64,000 bases of DNA from Bradyrhizobium rifense (GTDB taxonomy: Bacteria > Pseudomonadota > Alphaproteobacteria > Rhizobiales > Xanthobacteraceae): NCBI RefSeq assembly GCF_008123425.1, contig NZ_VSSS01000042.1:187360-251359 (forward strand), read 5' to 3'. Below are positions 52,916 to 61,218 of the stretch, piece by piece; position 1 is the first letter of the stretch; each line of letters begins with the position of its first letter. The position numbers were made by a program, and so were the translations under genes. The notes under the pieces are model-generated. The model was not told the origin of the DNA. It saw only the letters and a list, made by a program, of their open reading frames with translations, and ran no database searches.

Positions 52916-53812
52916 TCAGATCGTCGCCTTGAGCGCATCCAGCTCGCGATCGAGCGCCTGCTGCCAGCTCGGCGGCGTAATGCCGAACCGCTCGCGCAGC
53001 CGCGTGAGATCAAGGCGAGAATTGGAGGGCCGCTTCGCCTTGACCGGAAATTCGTCCGATCGGATCGGAACGATTTCCTTCACGGCGAATTTGGCGCCCC
53101 TCGACTGCAACCCGGCAACGATCGCAGTCGCAAAGCCGTGCCAGCTGGTCTCGCCCGCGCAGACCAGATTGACGACACCGCTTCGCTGCTCGAACGTCTT
53201 TCGAAGGTCGTCGGCGCTCCGCGGCAGCATCGCAACCACCGCTTGCGAAATCGCATTGGCTGTCGTCGGCGCACCAATCTGGTCAGCGACGATCCGCAAC
53301 TGCTCGCGCTCTCCGGCGAGGCGCACGATTGTCTTGAGGAAATTCGCACCGGTTGCAGCGTATACCCAGGACGTGCGCGCGATCACATGCAAAGCGCCGG
53401 CCTCGGCAATGGCCTTGTCGCCGGCGAGCTTGCTTTGGCCGTAGACCGAGAGCGGCGCCGGCGTGCTGTCCTCGCGCCAGGGACTTTCGCCGGAGCCGTC
53501 GAAGACATAGTCCGTCGAAAAATGTACCAGCGGCACGCCGCGGCGCGCCGCCCACTGGGCGATTGCCCTGGGAGATTCCGCGTTAATCCGAAACGCGAGC
53601 TCTCGCTCGTCTTCCGCACGATCAACAGCGGTATAAGCCGCGGGATTGATGATCAGGTCCGGCTTGATCGAATCCAGCTTGCCGGCAAGCTCATCCGGCC
53701 GCGACAGATCGAACTCTTCCAGCTCCGGCGCAACAATATCAGCGCGTCCCTGGAGCAGCGGAAGCAAAGCTCCGCCCACCTGCCCCGCAGTGCCTGTCAG
53801 AAGAATCTTCAT
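52916..53812 (-). CDS. rmlD: dTDP-4-dehydrorhamnose reductase RmlD
   Basis: 298 residues from the ATG at 53812, with GGAG 9 bases upstream. Last step of dTDP-L-rhamnose synthesis (NADPH-dependent). Motifs: MKILLTGTAGQVGGALLPLL, PDLIINPAAYTAVDRAED, VHFSTDYVFDGSGESPWRED, VYGQSKLAGDKAI (YxxxK) and RTSWVYAATGANFLKTI. The ATG overlaps the stop of an rmlC remnant, so an rmlC-rmlD pair once existed here. The rest of the rml pathway is not intact in this window. Confidence 0.92.
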   Translation of the reverse strand: MKILLTGTAGQVGGALLPLLQGRADIVAPELEEFDLSRPDELAGKLDSIKPDLIINPAAYTAVDRAEDERELAFRINAESPRAIAQWAARRGVPLVHFSTDYVFDGSGESPWREDSTPAPLSVYGQSKLAGDKAIAEAGALHVIARTSWVYAATGANFLKTIVRLAGEREQLRIVADQIGAPTTANAISQAVVAMLPRSADDLRKTFEQRSGVVNLVCAGETSWHGFATAIVAGLQSRGAKFAVKEIVPIRSDEFPVKAKRPSNSRLDLTRLRERFGITPPSWQQALDRELDALKATI

Positions 53813-54010
53813 GTCAGATCTCTCCGTAAATGCTTCACACCTGCGAGCAAGGGCGCATCGGCATCCTTGGGCGACAGCGAGGGATCTGCGAGGCCCCAGT
53901 CGATGCCGATCGCCGGGTCGTTTCATCGAACCGAGATCTCATCCTTCGGGCTGTAGAGCGCGTCGCATTTGTACAAGAAATCGGCCGTCTTGCCACTGAG
54001 GTCATCCAAT
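53809..54010 (-). pseudogene. C-terminal remnant of rmlC (dTDP-4-dehydrorhamnose 3,5-epimerase)
   Basis: Minus-strand frame reads GKTADFLYKCDALYSPKDEI, SVR, stop, NDPAIGIDWGLADPSLSPKD and ADAPLLAGV. RmlC proteins end with TADFLYK ... RWNDPxLxIDW ... LSxKD, so this is its tail with TGA (53923-53925) in place of Trp. The N-terminal two thirds are missing. It ends in TGA overlapping the rmlD ATG. Confidence 0.75.
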
Positions 54011-54233
54011 TGGCCCGGCTCACGCTGTTTGCGGGATCGCTATGATTTGAGAAAAATAACATAATGCTCGCCCCCGGTACAGAGAAGCTTAATCGAGAAA
54101 GTGACCACACACCATGTCCAAATAGGCCCGCCAGCGTGAACGGTTTGCTTTTCCCACGCCCACGACGCGCAGTAGCTCGGGTGCTAGGATCGGCGGATTG
54201 GCAATCGGCCGGACGCGTAGGCATACTGACTCT

Positions 54234-54344
54234 ATGGACGAGCTCTCAACCGCCGCACCGCTTTATGCGCTCATAATTTTCCTCTGCGGGGCGACGTTTG
54301 ATTTGGGCCTTGTGTACTTGGGCGTCCGATTGCTGTTCGGCTAA
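54234..54344 (+). CDS. Possible small single-helix membrane protein
   Basis: A 36-residue frame, beginning MDELSTAAPLYALIIFLCGA and ending GVRLLFG, with one clear transmembrane stretch. It has no strong Shine-Dalgarno and lies in a non-conserved gap between remnants. Real small membrane proteins look like this, but chance is possible. Confidence 0.3.
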   Translation: MDELSTAAPLYALIIFLCGATFDLGLVYLGVRLLFG

Positions 54345-54469
54345 TTTTTGCTCGGTCCTCATATTGCGCCGCTATCGGTAGGCCTGAGTCTTCCACACCC
54401 ACGACCGAAAGGGCCTTGGGTTTGTTCCGAGCCTAACCGAAAACCGTCCCCCCCGGTTGCGCGCACCAG

Positions 54470-54575
54470 ATCGCCGCTTCGCTCGGAATGAACGATGCCC
54501 CGCCCGGCCGTCATCAGGTTGAGCTCACCCGGGCTGATCGTCTGGACGTAACTGAAGGAATTGATCGAAGGCGAG
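54470..54575 (-). pseudogene. Pirin-family gene remnant
   Basis: The minus-strand frame has YVQTISPGELNLMTAGRGIV followed by HSER, the highly conserved pirin segment (xIxPGxVNxMTAGRGIVHSE). Nothing before or after fits pirin. It abuts the GMC remnant at about 54552, so the junction is a rearrangement scar. Confidence 0.6.
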
Positions 54576-54841
54576 ATCACGCCGAGCGCGGAAGCGACGA
54601 GCGATGCCGAGATCGCCGACTACGTGCGCGGCCATTGCACGACGCTGTACCACGCAGCCTCGACCTGCCGCATGGGTAACGACAAAATGGCCGTGGTCGA
54701 CCCGAGGAGCTTCAAGGTGCTGGCCTCGAAGGACTTCGTGTCGCCGACGCCTCCGCGATCCCGATCATGATCTCCGGTAACATCCAGACGCCGACGATCC
54801 TGATCGCCGAACGCGCTGCGACCGCGATCGCCGGTACATAG
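54552..54841 (+). pseudogene. C-terminal remnant of a GMC oxidoreductase
   Basis: Plus strand: DAEIADYVRGHCTTLYHAAS, TCRMGNDKMAVVDPRSFKV; a shift near 54730 continues LRVADASAIPIMISGNIQTP and TILIAERAATAIAGT to TAG at 54839-54841. These are the C-terminal motifs of choline dehydrogenase-type GMC enzymes (TxYHxxxTCRMG and LRVADASxxPxxxSGNxxxPT). The FAD part is absent. Confidence 0.75.
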
Positions 54842-55162
54842 GGAATGACGCCGTGTTGATCGTTCCTTGTGACGAATAATGCTCGCCTTCACTGTGCAAC
54901 GGCCTCACCCGCACCATGAGCACAAGTCGCCGTAGCTCCTTCAACGTGACAATCTGCTCCAAGCCAGATTACTCGGCGCAAAATAGGGCGGCACCAAAAT
55001 CGCGTCAGATCGCATTGCCTGCCTCAGAGCCAATCCGCGGCACTGATTGGGCGTCAATTGCACATCGATCCACAGTATCTTGCGGGAAGAGTTACCTAGC
55101 TAGTACGACGAATTGGTGCACTTCGTTGCCCTCGTCTCATCCGACGTCACTGTTCCGAAGGT

Positions 55163-56371
55163 TTATGATTGCGTCGCTCTCATCGCCTCATCCTTCGCGG
55201 CTCCAAGCAAGCCCTCGATGTATCCGTATGCGAAGGCGAATCCTTCGAGTTTCTTCGGATCGTCCGGGTGCACCGGCGAATGATCAGGTAGCAGAGTTCC
55301 AGTCCAGCCTGTGTCCCGCAAGACGCGCAGGCAATCGAGCAGCTTCACATCTCCCTCGTCGTGATAAACTTCCACAAAGTCGTTGCGATGCCCCCTTACG
55401 TTGCGGAAATGGACCTGAGCGATTTTTCCGCGCTCGGACAGGTAGCGCAGAATGCCCAGTTGCGAGTTCGGATCATCGAGCGATTCTCCAGCCACGCCGG
55501 TATCATAGGTGAAGCCGTTATAGACGTCGTCATGAAGCAGCTCATACTTCTTCAGCGCTGCGACGTAATCGACGGCGTCCCAATTGTCGACGCCTTGATA
55601 GCCGAGTGGCAGCCCTCCCGGGTCATAGGGGTGGCAAGCGAGCTTGACCTTCATCTCGCGCGCCAGAGGCACCACTCCATTCAGGAAATCGGCGATCCTG
55701 GACCAATAGTCCTCCAATGAAACCCGTCCCGAGGCGGCAGTAGGCGGAAGGTCGGAATAATTCGGCTCCAGTTTGAACGCTTCATATGTCGATCCGCCGC
55801 GTCCGAGAACTTTAGCGTTTCGACGGATCGGTATCATCGTCCAATGATAACTGATGAGCGATATCCCTGCGGCTGAGGCCTTTCGGATATTCTCCCGAAT
55901 GATGTCCAGATAGCGTTCCCGCTCCGGCCCGGGTTTCATGATGATGTAGACCGAATCCATCCTCACGCCTTCCAGAATCATCCCGGCCTTCTGGCAGTCG
56001 TCCTGCATCCGCTTCAGGCCATCGCCATCCCAGGGACCATCGGCATCGAGGAAAGAGCCAAATTGCGGAAAGGACTTCAGCTCTTCCTTCGACAGCGCGC
56101 TCGGGGCCCGGCACGTTATATGGATTGCGTTGAACCGTTTGAAGTAAGCGAGGCTCCTCGAATCGGTGATGGATGTCCCGGCGATGCTATGGTAGTCGCC
56201 TCCCATGCGGATGCCGTCGTTGCGCTTGACGGGAAGATCCGGCATGACCCGGTAGGGCGCATCAATCGTCGGCCCCGTCGACGTCGCGGCCACAACGGTA
56301 CCCCCCTGCCCCATAACTGCGGTGCTGGCGGCTCCTGCCAACAAAGCACGCCCGAAATCCCGTCTATCCAT
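55163..56371 (-). CDS. Mannonate dehydratase-like (UxuA-type) TIM-barrel protein with Tat signal
   Basis: 402 residues; ATG preceded by GGAGGT. N-terminus MDRRDFGRALLAGAASTAVM is a twin-arginine-type leader, odd for UxuA, which is cytoplasmic. The barrel carries UxuA-like metal ligands in KLACHPYDPG near residue 245, AQVHFRNVRG near 320 and LLPDHSPVHPDD near 365. Likely acts on a sugar acid. Next on the strand, upstream, is an enolase-superfamily dehydratase, so the pair looks like a sugar-acid catabolic set. The exact reaction is not certain. Confidence 0.75.
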   Translation of the reverse strand: MDRRDFGRALLAGAASTAVMGQGGTVVAATSTGPTIDAPYRVMPDLPVKRNDGIRMGGDYHSIAGTSITDSRSLAYFKRFNAIHITCRAPSALSKEELKSFPQFGSFLDADGPWDGDGLKRMQDDCQKAGMILEGVRMDSVYIIMKPGPERERYLDIIRENIRKASAAGISLISYHWTMIPIRRNAKVLGRGGSTYEAFKLEPNYSDLPPTAASGRVSLEDYWSRIADFLNGVVPLAREMKVKLACHPYDPGGLPLGYQGVDNWDAVDYVAALKKYELLHDDVYNGFTYDTGVAGESLDDPNSQLGILRYLSERGKIAQVHFRNVRGHRNDFVEVYHDEGDVKLLDCLRVLRDTGWTGTLLPDHSPVHPDDPKKLEGFAFAYGYIEGLLGAAKDEAMRATQS

Positions 56372-56562
56372 TTGACCTCCTGTTTCACAATTCCTGGGCG
56401 TCGATGATTTTCATCACCAGAGCAGTGCCTGAGCTTCTACGGCTTGTCCGGGGCGACAATCTCCTCGTTGGCACCCCGCCCCGTTGCAGCTCCGCCCCCA
56501 GCAGCGCGAGCAGCGGTGTCCGCCGACAATTCGTCCGGCAGCACCCCAGGCACGCCTCGACA

Positions 56563-57417
56563 TCACCCGCCTCCGATGGCGCGATCCGGCGTGGCTTCAT
56601 CAGTAAAGAGCTCTTTGCGAACGGTCATGCCAATTCCCGGCCCGTCCGGCAGTTTGATCGTTCCATCCGCGCGCACGATCGGTGGATTTTCGAAGATTGC
56701 GTAGCTACTCTCATATCCGCCAATGGGTTGCTCGTTCGCCATTTCGACCCAGGGATAATTTGTAGCGCTGCCGGACAAATGCATATTCAGAATCGTACCG
56801 AAACGGCCGTCGCCAAGATGATTGCAGACCACACGGCCGGAAGCCTCGGCCATGACCAGGATTTTTCGCACCTCGAGAGGTCCGGTGATGTTCACCTCAG
56901 GCTGAAGCACACGATAGCAATCGCAGTCGATGTAATCCTTGAACTCATTGAGACCTTGGTTCTCTTCGCCGCCCGCGAGATTCACTACAGTCGACTTCTG
57001 AAGCATAGACAAATGCTCGAGGTCAAAACGCGGCAGTGGCTCCTCCAGCCAAAACACATTTAGCTGCTCGTAAGCCTTGGCCGTTTCATAGGCACGGCGG
57101 TAATCCCAAGGAACATAGGTCGGGCTTAGTGCCGGAATGCGTAGCCCTGCCTTGTTCGCATCTACCATAATCGTGAAATCGTCGCCGGCCTGTTTGCGGA
57201 TTTCTTCGCAAAGAGCAATGTCCTCGTTCAATGTCTTGTAGTGCGCCTTGACCTTCATGGCTCGCCAGCCCTGTGATTTCAATCTGGCGGCCACGGCCGC
57301 GCGCGACTTCGGGGTCTCCAACAAGAAATGGCTCGAATATGGCGTGACGTAGTCGTTGCCGTTACCGCCGCCCCAAAGCTTGTAGAGTGGCTGGTTGGCA
57401 ATCGGCGCCTTCGACAT
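56563..57417 (-). CDS. Enolase-superfamily sugar-acid dehydratase/racemase, N-terminus lost
   Basis: 284 residues where about 380-410 are usual; the N-terminal capping domain is missing and the frame begins at APIANQPLYKLWGGGNG, the middle of the family. The barrel is intact: MKVKAHY (KxK) near residue 54, IMVDANKAG, FWLEEPLPRFD, LAGGEENQ as metal ligands and CNHLGDGRFG as the His/Asp dyad. The 5' boundary at about 57420 is exactly where a truncated recombinase begins on the other strand. Probably inactive or poorly expressed. Upstream partner of the UxuA-like gene. Confidence 0.75.
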   Translation of the reverse strand: MSKAPIANQPLYKLWGGGNGNDYVTPYSSHFLLETPKSRAAVAARLKSQGWRAMKVKAHYKTLNEDIALCEEIRKQAGDDFTIMVDANKAGLRIPALSPTYVPWDYRRAYETAKAYEQLNVFWLEEPLPRFDLEHLSMLQKSTVVNLAGGEENQGLNEFKDYIDCDCYRVLQPEVNITGPLEVRKILVMAEASGRVVCNHLGDGRFGTILNMHLSGSATNYPWVEMANEQPIGGYESSYAIFENPPIVRADGTIKLPDGPGIGMTVRKELFTDEATPDRAIGGG

Positions 57418-57931
57418 CTCGCACTATCGCCCTAGCGAGCGGCCAAATAGTGTCAGGATTGTGCATCCAAAGAATGGAGAAGAAGCCTGGTGGCCGCTGT
57501 CAGACGAAACGGGCGCTCCTCTTTTTCCTGAACTTATGGATGAGCTCGACGAGATTAGAAAGACGTCGCTCCCGGGCTTAGTATTCAGGCGAGACCATGC
57601 TCATCGTCGGTCGGCGACCCCGCTTCCGTGGATCACACCACGCAAGGACCTGCGCTATCTGCGTAGCGTGGTAAAGAAGATCATTGCCGAGGCCGGCCTT
57701 CGTCAGGAACTTTCCTTTACTTCCTTCCGCCACGGAGGATTTACCGAAGGCGCCGACAGCGATCTTACGGATGCAGAGTTGCGCGCCGCGGGCCGCCATA
57801 GATCGAGCCGCCAACTGCCGACCTACGCCAAACGCACCGGCACGCAGCTAATCAAAGCCGCAAAGAAGCGTCGGGAGGAGCGGTCGAGATCACTCCTTAT
57901 TCGACTGAACACCGATCGTCTCTTTGAATAG
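57395..57931 (+). pseudogene. Truncated tyrosine recombinase (phage integrase type), N-terminus lost
   Basis: Only the C-terminal catalytic half remains: VRIVHPKNGEEAWWPLSD, FTSFRHGGFTEGADSDLTDA with the Arg-His pair of the site-specific recombinases, then LRAAGRHRSSRQLPTYAKRT containing the late His and the nucleophile Tyr. The first codons come from the neighbouring dehydratase DNA in antisense, so the gene was joined there by a rearrangement at about 57420. The 3' end overlaps the hydratase tail on the other strand. Confidence 0.7.
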
Positions 57932-58761
57932 AGGTGCGTCGGCAACCGCAGCATCGAAACCATGCGCTGACGTGGCCGGCTATCTTCCGGTCCACAAGGC
58001 CTCCTCTTCTCGCCGAACGCCTTCAGCCCTTCCTTGGCGTCTTCCGTCATCGCGAGCAGGGCGATCTGGCTTTCGGTGTAGGCAATGCTCTCGTCGAACG
58101 ACATCGAAGCGATGGCGCGCATCGCGTATTTGCCGCGGCGGATCGCGGTCGGGGATTTGTCGACGATGCGCCCGATCAGCCAGTCGACCTTGGCGTCGAG
58201 CTCGGCTGTCGGCACGACGTAGTTGAGCAGGCCTGCTGCCCGCGCGGCTTTCGCATCAAACGGCTCGCCGGTGAGCGCCCATTCGTTGACGAGGCGTCGC
58301 GGTGCGATCTCCTGCAACAGGCTCAATACCTGCATCGGAAACACCCCGACCTTCACCTCCGGCAGGCCGAAGACGACATGATCGGCAGCAACCGCCATAT
58401 CGGTCATGCAAAGAAGCCCCATGCCGCCTGCCATGCAGACACCGCCGACCCGCGCAATCGCCGGCTTGGTCGCATTCTGCGACAGACGCAACAGATCGGC
58501 ATAATCGACATTCGGCCTGGAATGATCCATCGCAAAAGCCGCACCGGAATTCTGCAAGTCCGCGCCGGCGCAAAACGCCTTGTCGCCCGCACCGGTCAGC
58601 ACGATGATGCGGACGTCCTTGTCATCGTGCGCGTCGCGATAGCCGCGTGTTATGCCGGCGATCACGTCGCCGTTCAGCGCGTTGCGCTTCTCCGGCCGGT
58701 TGATCGTGATCCAAAACGCCTGCCCGCGCTTCTCGGTTATGACGCCTGTGGTGTCGGTCAT
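57823..58761 (-). CDS. Enoyl-CoA hydratase/isomerase family protein with frameshifted C-terminus
   Basis: 312 residues from the ATG at 58761; AAGGA upstream. Crotonase fold: NRPEKRNALNGDVI, IVLTGAGDKAFCAGADLQNSG (oxyanion Gly-Ala-Asp), VGGVCMAGGMGLLCMTDMAV and GLPEVKVGVFPMQVLSLLQE. The family ends EGLKAFGEKRxPxWxG. Here the frame changes after FGEKRRP and adds about 45 unrelated residues that run into the recombinase remnant. In the next frame the lost end reads ALWTGR and a stop. A related fragment lies at 33.2-33.5 kb. Confidence 0.85.
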   Translation of the reverse strand: MTDTTGVITEKRGQAFWITINRPEKRNALNGDVIAGITRGYRDAHDDKDVRIIVLTGAGDKAFCAGADLQNSGAAFAMDHSRPNVDYADLLRLSQNATKPAIARVGGVCMAGGMGLLCMTDMAVAADHVVFGLPEVKVGVFPMQVLSLLQEIAPRRLVNEWALTGEPFDAKAARAAGLLNYVVPTAELDAKVDWLIGRIVDKSPTAIRRGKYAMRAIASMSFDESIAYTESQIALLAMTEDAKEGLKAFGEKRRPCGPEDSRPRQRMVSMLRLPTHLYSKRRSVFSRIRSDLDRSSRRFFAALISCVPVRLA

Positions 58762-58893
58762 GACGCTCTGTCCTTGCTCCCGCTTTGCAGCCATTTGCGG
58801 CAGCTCGGGTGCGAGGTGCAAGCGCAATCTATCACGCGGCGCGGCTTTAGCGCCTCGACGCAAATTTGCGCGCGATCGAAGAGCGAGCGCGGC

Positions 58894-60984
58894 TCAAGCC
58901 GCAGCCGCTTTCTTGATCCAGACCTTGTTGTCGTGGAACGCGGCGCCGCCGATCGGAGCGACCGCTTCGGCTCCCGTCAGCATGTTGATGCCGTGGCCGC
59001 CAATATGATTCTTGTTCGGATGCACGGATTCCGCAATCAGCACGCCGCGCCGCACGCCCTCGAACAGTGCGGCAATCAGCGTGGTCTCGCCGCGGGTGTT
59101 GCCGAGCGTCACCACGTCGCCGTCGGCGATGTCGAGTGCAGCCGCGTCCAGCGGATGGATCATTACGCTCGCCTTGCCCTCGCGCGCCTGCGAGGACGGG
59201 GTCTCGTTGAAGGTGGTGTTTAGGAAGCTGCGCGAGGGGCTGGTCGCGAGCCGGAACGGATGGGCCTGATCGGCGTGCTCGATCACCGCCCAATGGTCCG
59301 GCAGCGATGGCATCTTGTCGAAGTCGCCCATCATTTGGCCGAACGGCGGATGCGCCCAATCGGCCTTGAAGTGAAACTTTTTGTCGGAATGAGCAAAGCC
59401 ATCGAGATAATGCGAGGTGCGGAAGTCCGGTTGCAGGTCGCGCCAGAGGTCGGCCTCGAGACCGGCGATGTCGCCGTGATCGCTGAGCTTCAGCGTCGCG
59501 TCGATCAATTCGCGCGGCGTCATGTCGAAACCGCGATGCTTCGCGCCAAGCCGCGGCGCCAGCGCCTGCAACACCTGATGGTTGGAGCGGCATTCACCGG
59601 GCGGATCGATCAGCTTCGGCCCCACCGAGATGTGCTGGTGGCCGCCGCCGTAATAGAGGTCATCATGCTCCATGAACATGGTCGCCGGCAGCACGATGTC
59701 GGCCATCTGCGCCGTCTCGGTCATGAACTGCTCGTGCACCGCGACGAACAGATCCTCGCGCGCAAAGCCTTGCCGCACCAGCGCCTGCTCCGGCGCGACC
59801 GTCATCGGGTTGGTGTTCTGAATCAGCATCGCCTTGACCGGACCCTTGCCCAGCAGGGCCTCGGCATCGCCGGTGAGGATGCGGCCGATCTGCGACTGGT
59901 CGAGCGCGCGGATCGACTTGTCGAGTGCATCATGGCCTTCGATGACGGCTTCATTGAAATGCCACAGCGCGTAATTGTTGAAGAAGGCGCCGCCGCCCTC
60001 GTACTGCCAGGCGCCGGTCACCGCGGGAATGCAGTTCGCGGCATGCATCTGCGTCGCGCCGTTGCGCGAGCGGGTAAAACCGTAGCCGAGCCGGAAGAAG
60101 GTCCGCTTGGTCTCGCCGACGGCCTTGGCAAAGGCCTCAAGCTCCGCCACCGGCACGCCGCAAATCGCGGACGCCCATTCCGGCGTGCGTGTCTGCAGAT
60201 GCGCCTCGAGCTCGGCAGGGCAATCAGTGTACTTGTCCATATAGGCGCGGTCGGCATAGCCGTCGCGGAAGAGAACATGCATCACGCCACAGGCGAAGGC
60301 GCCGTCGGTGCCGGGTCGCAGCAGGATCTTGATATCAGCCTGCTTCATCGTCTCGTTGTCGTAGATGTCGACCGCCGCGATTTTGGCGCCGCGCTCCTTC
60401 CGCGCGCGCGCGGCATGCGTCATCACGTTGACCTGCGTGTTGACGGGGTTGGTGCCCCAGATCACGACGAGGTCGGAGAGCGCCATCTCGCGCGGATCGG
60501 CGCCCGCGATCTTGCCGGTGCCGATCGCAAAGCCGATGCGCCCGACATTGGCGCAGATGGTCTGGTAGAAGCGCGAATATTTTTTCACATGCGTGAGGCG
60601 GTTGAGGCCGTCGCGCATCACCAGCCCCATCGTGCCGGCGTAGTAGTATGGCCAGATCGATTCCGCGCCGAACTCGCGCTCGGCCTGGTTGAAGCGATCG
60701 GCGATCTCGTCGAGCGCCTCGTCCCAAGCAATCCGCGCGAACTGGCCGGAGCCTTTCGCACCCGTTCGGCGCATCGGAAATGTCAGCCGCTCCGGATGGT
60801 GGATGCGCTCGGCGTAGCGAGCGACCTTGGCGCAGACCACACCAGCCGTGTAGCTCTGCTTTTTCGAACCGCGGACGCGGCCGATGCTGCGGCCCTCGAC
60901 CACCTCGACATCGAGTGCGCAGGCCGACGGGCAATCGTGCGGACAGGTGGAGTGGCGGATCTCGATCTTGGCGTGCTGGTTCAT
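58894..60984 (-). CDS. Molybdopterin oxidoreductase (DMSO reductase family, Fe-S)
   Basis: 696 residues from the ATG at 60984. N-terminal [4Fe-4S] site STCPHDCPSAC with a later Cys in GVVCAK; molybdopterin segments NTNPMTVAPEQALVRQGF and MTETAQMADIVLPATMFMEHDD; C-terminal MoCo domain RLATSPSRSFLNTTF and HPLDAAALDIADGDVVTLGN. No Tat leader, so cytoplasmic. Close to formate dehydrogenase-like or assimilatory-type enzymes, but the substrate is not shown. Divergent from the TctC-type receptor gene. Confidence 0.88.
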   Translation of the reverse strand: MNQHAKIEIRHSTCPHDCPSACALDVEVVEGRSIGRVRGSKKQSYTAGVVCAKVARYAERIHHPERLTFPMRRTGAKGSGQFARIAWDEALDEIADRFNQAEREFGAESIWPYYYAGTMGLVMRDGLNRLTHVKKYSRFYQTICANVGRIGFAIGTGKIAGADPREMALSDLVVIWGTNPVNTQVNVMTHAARARKERGAKIAAVDIYDNETMKQADIKILLRPGTDGAFACGVMHVLFRDGYADRAYMDKYTDCPAELEAHLQTRTPEWASAICGVPVAELEAFAKAVGETKRTFFRLGYGFTRSRNGATQMHAANCIPAVTGAWQYEGGGAFFNNYALWHFNEAVIEGHDALDKSIRALDQSQIGRILTGDAEALLGKGPVKAMLIQNTNPMTVAPEQALVRQGFAREDLFVAVHEQFMTETAQMADIVLPATMFMEHDDLYYGGGHQHISVGPKLIDPPGECRSNHQVLQALAPRLGAKHRGFDMTPRELIDATLKLSDHGDIAGLEADLWRDLQPDFRTSHYLDGFAHSDKKFHFKADWAHPPFGQMMGDFDKMPSLPDHWAVIEHADQAHPFRLATSPSRSFLNTTFNETPSSQAREGKASVMIHPLDAAALDIADGDVVTLGNTRGETTLIAALFEGVRRGVLIAESVHPNKNHIGGHGINMLTGAEAVAPIGGAAFHDNKVWIKKAAAA

Positions 60985-61218
60985 GACCAATTTCGTAACA
61001 CCAAACTACCGGGCAGCCGAGGGCATTTATCCGGCAGTGCCCATGCAAAATGCTCAAGCCATGCGCCTGGCTCGTTCCTCCCGCGACCGCGAAATGCGCC
61101 ACGGCCACACCGAAAACGGCCCGATATTCCGGCCGAAATCGACTTTGTGAGGCGTCGACAGTCTGCGCCCGCGGCCGCTACAGTGCCGGCCAACAAAAAC
61201 GAGTCCAGGGAGGTGGGT

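Noticed and set aside
59260..61200. Long plus-strand frame leading into the Bug receptor
   Set aside because: The first 650 codons are antisense to the molybdopterin oxidoreductase; the real receptor starts at 61219 with its own ribosome site and signal peptide.
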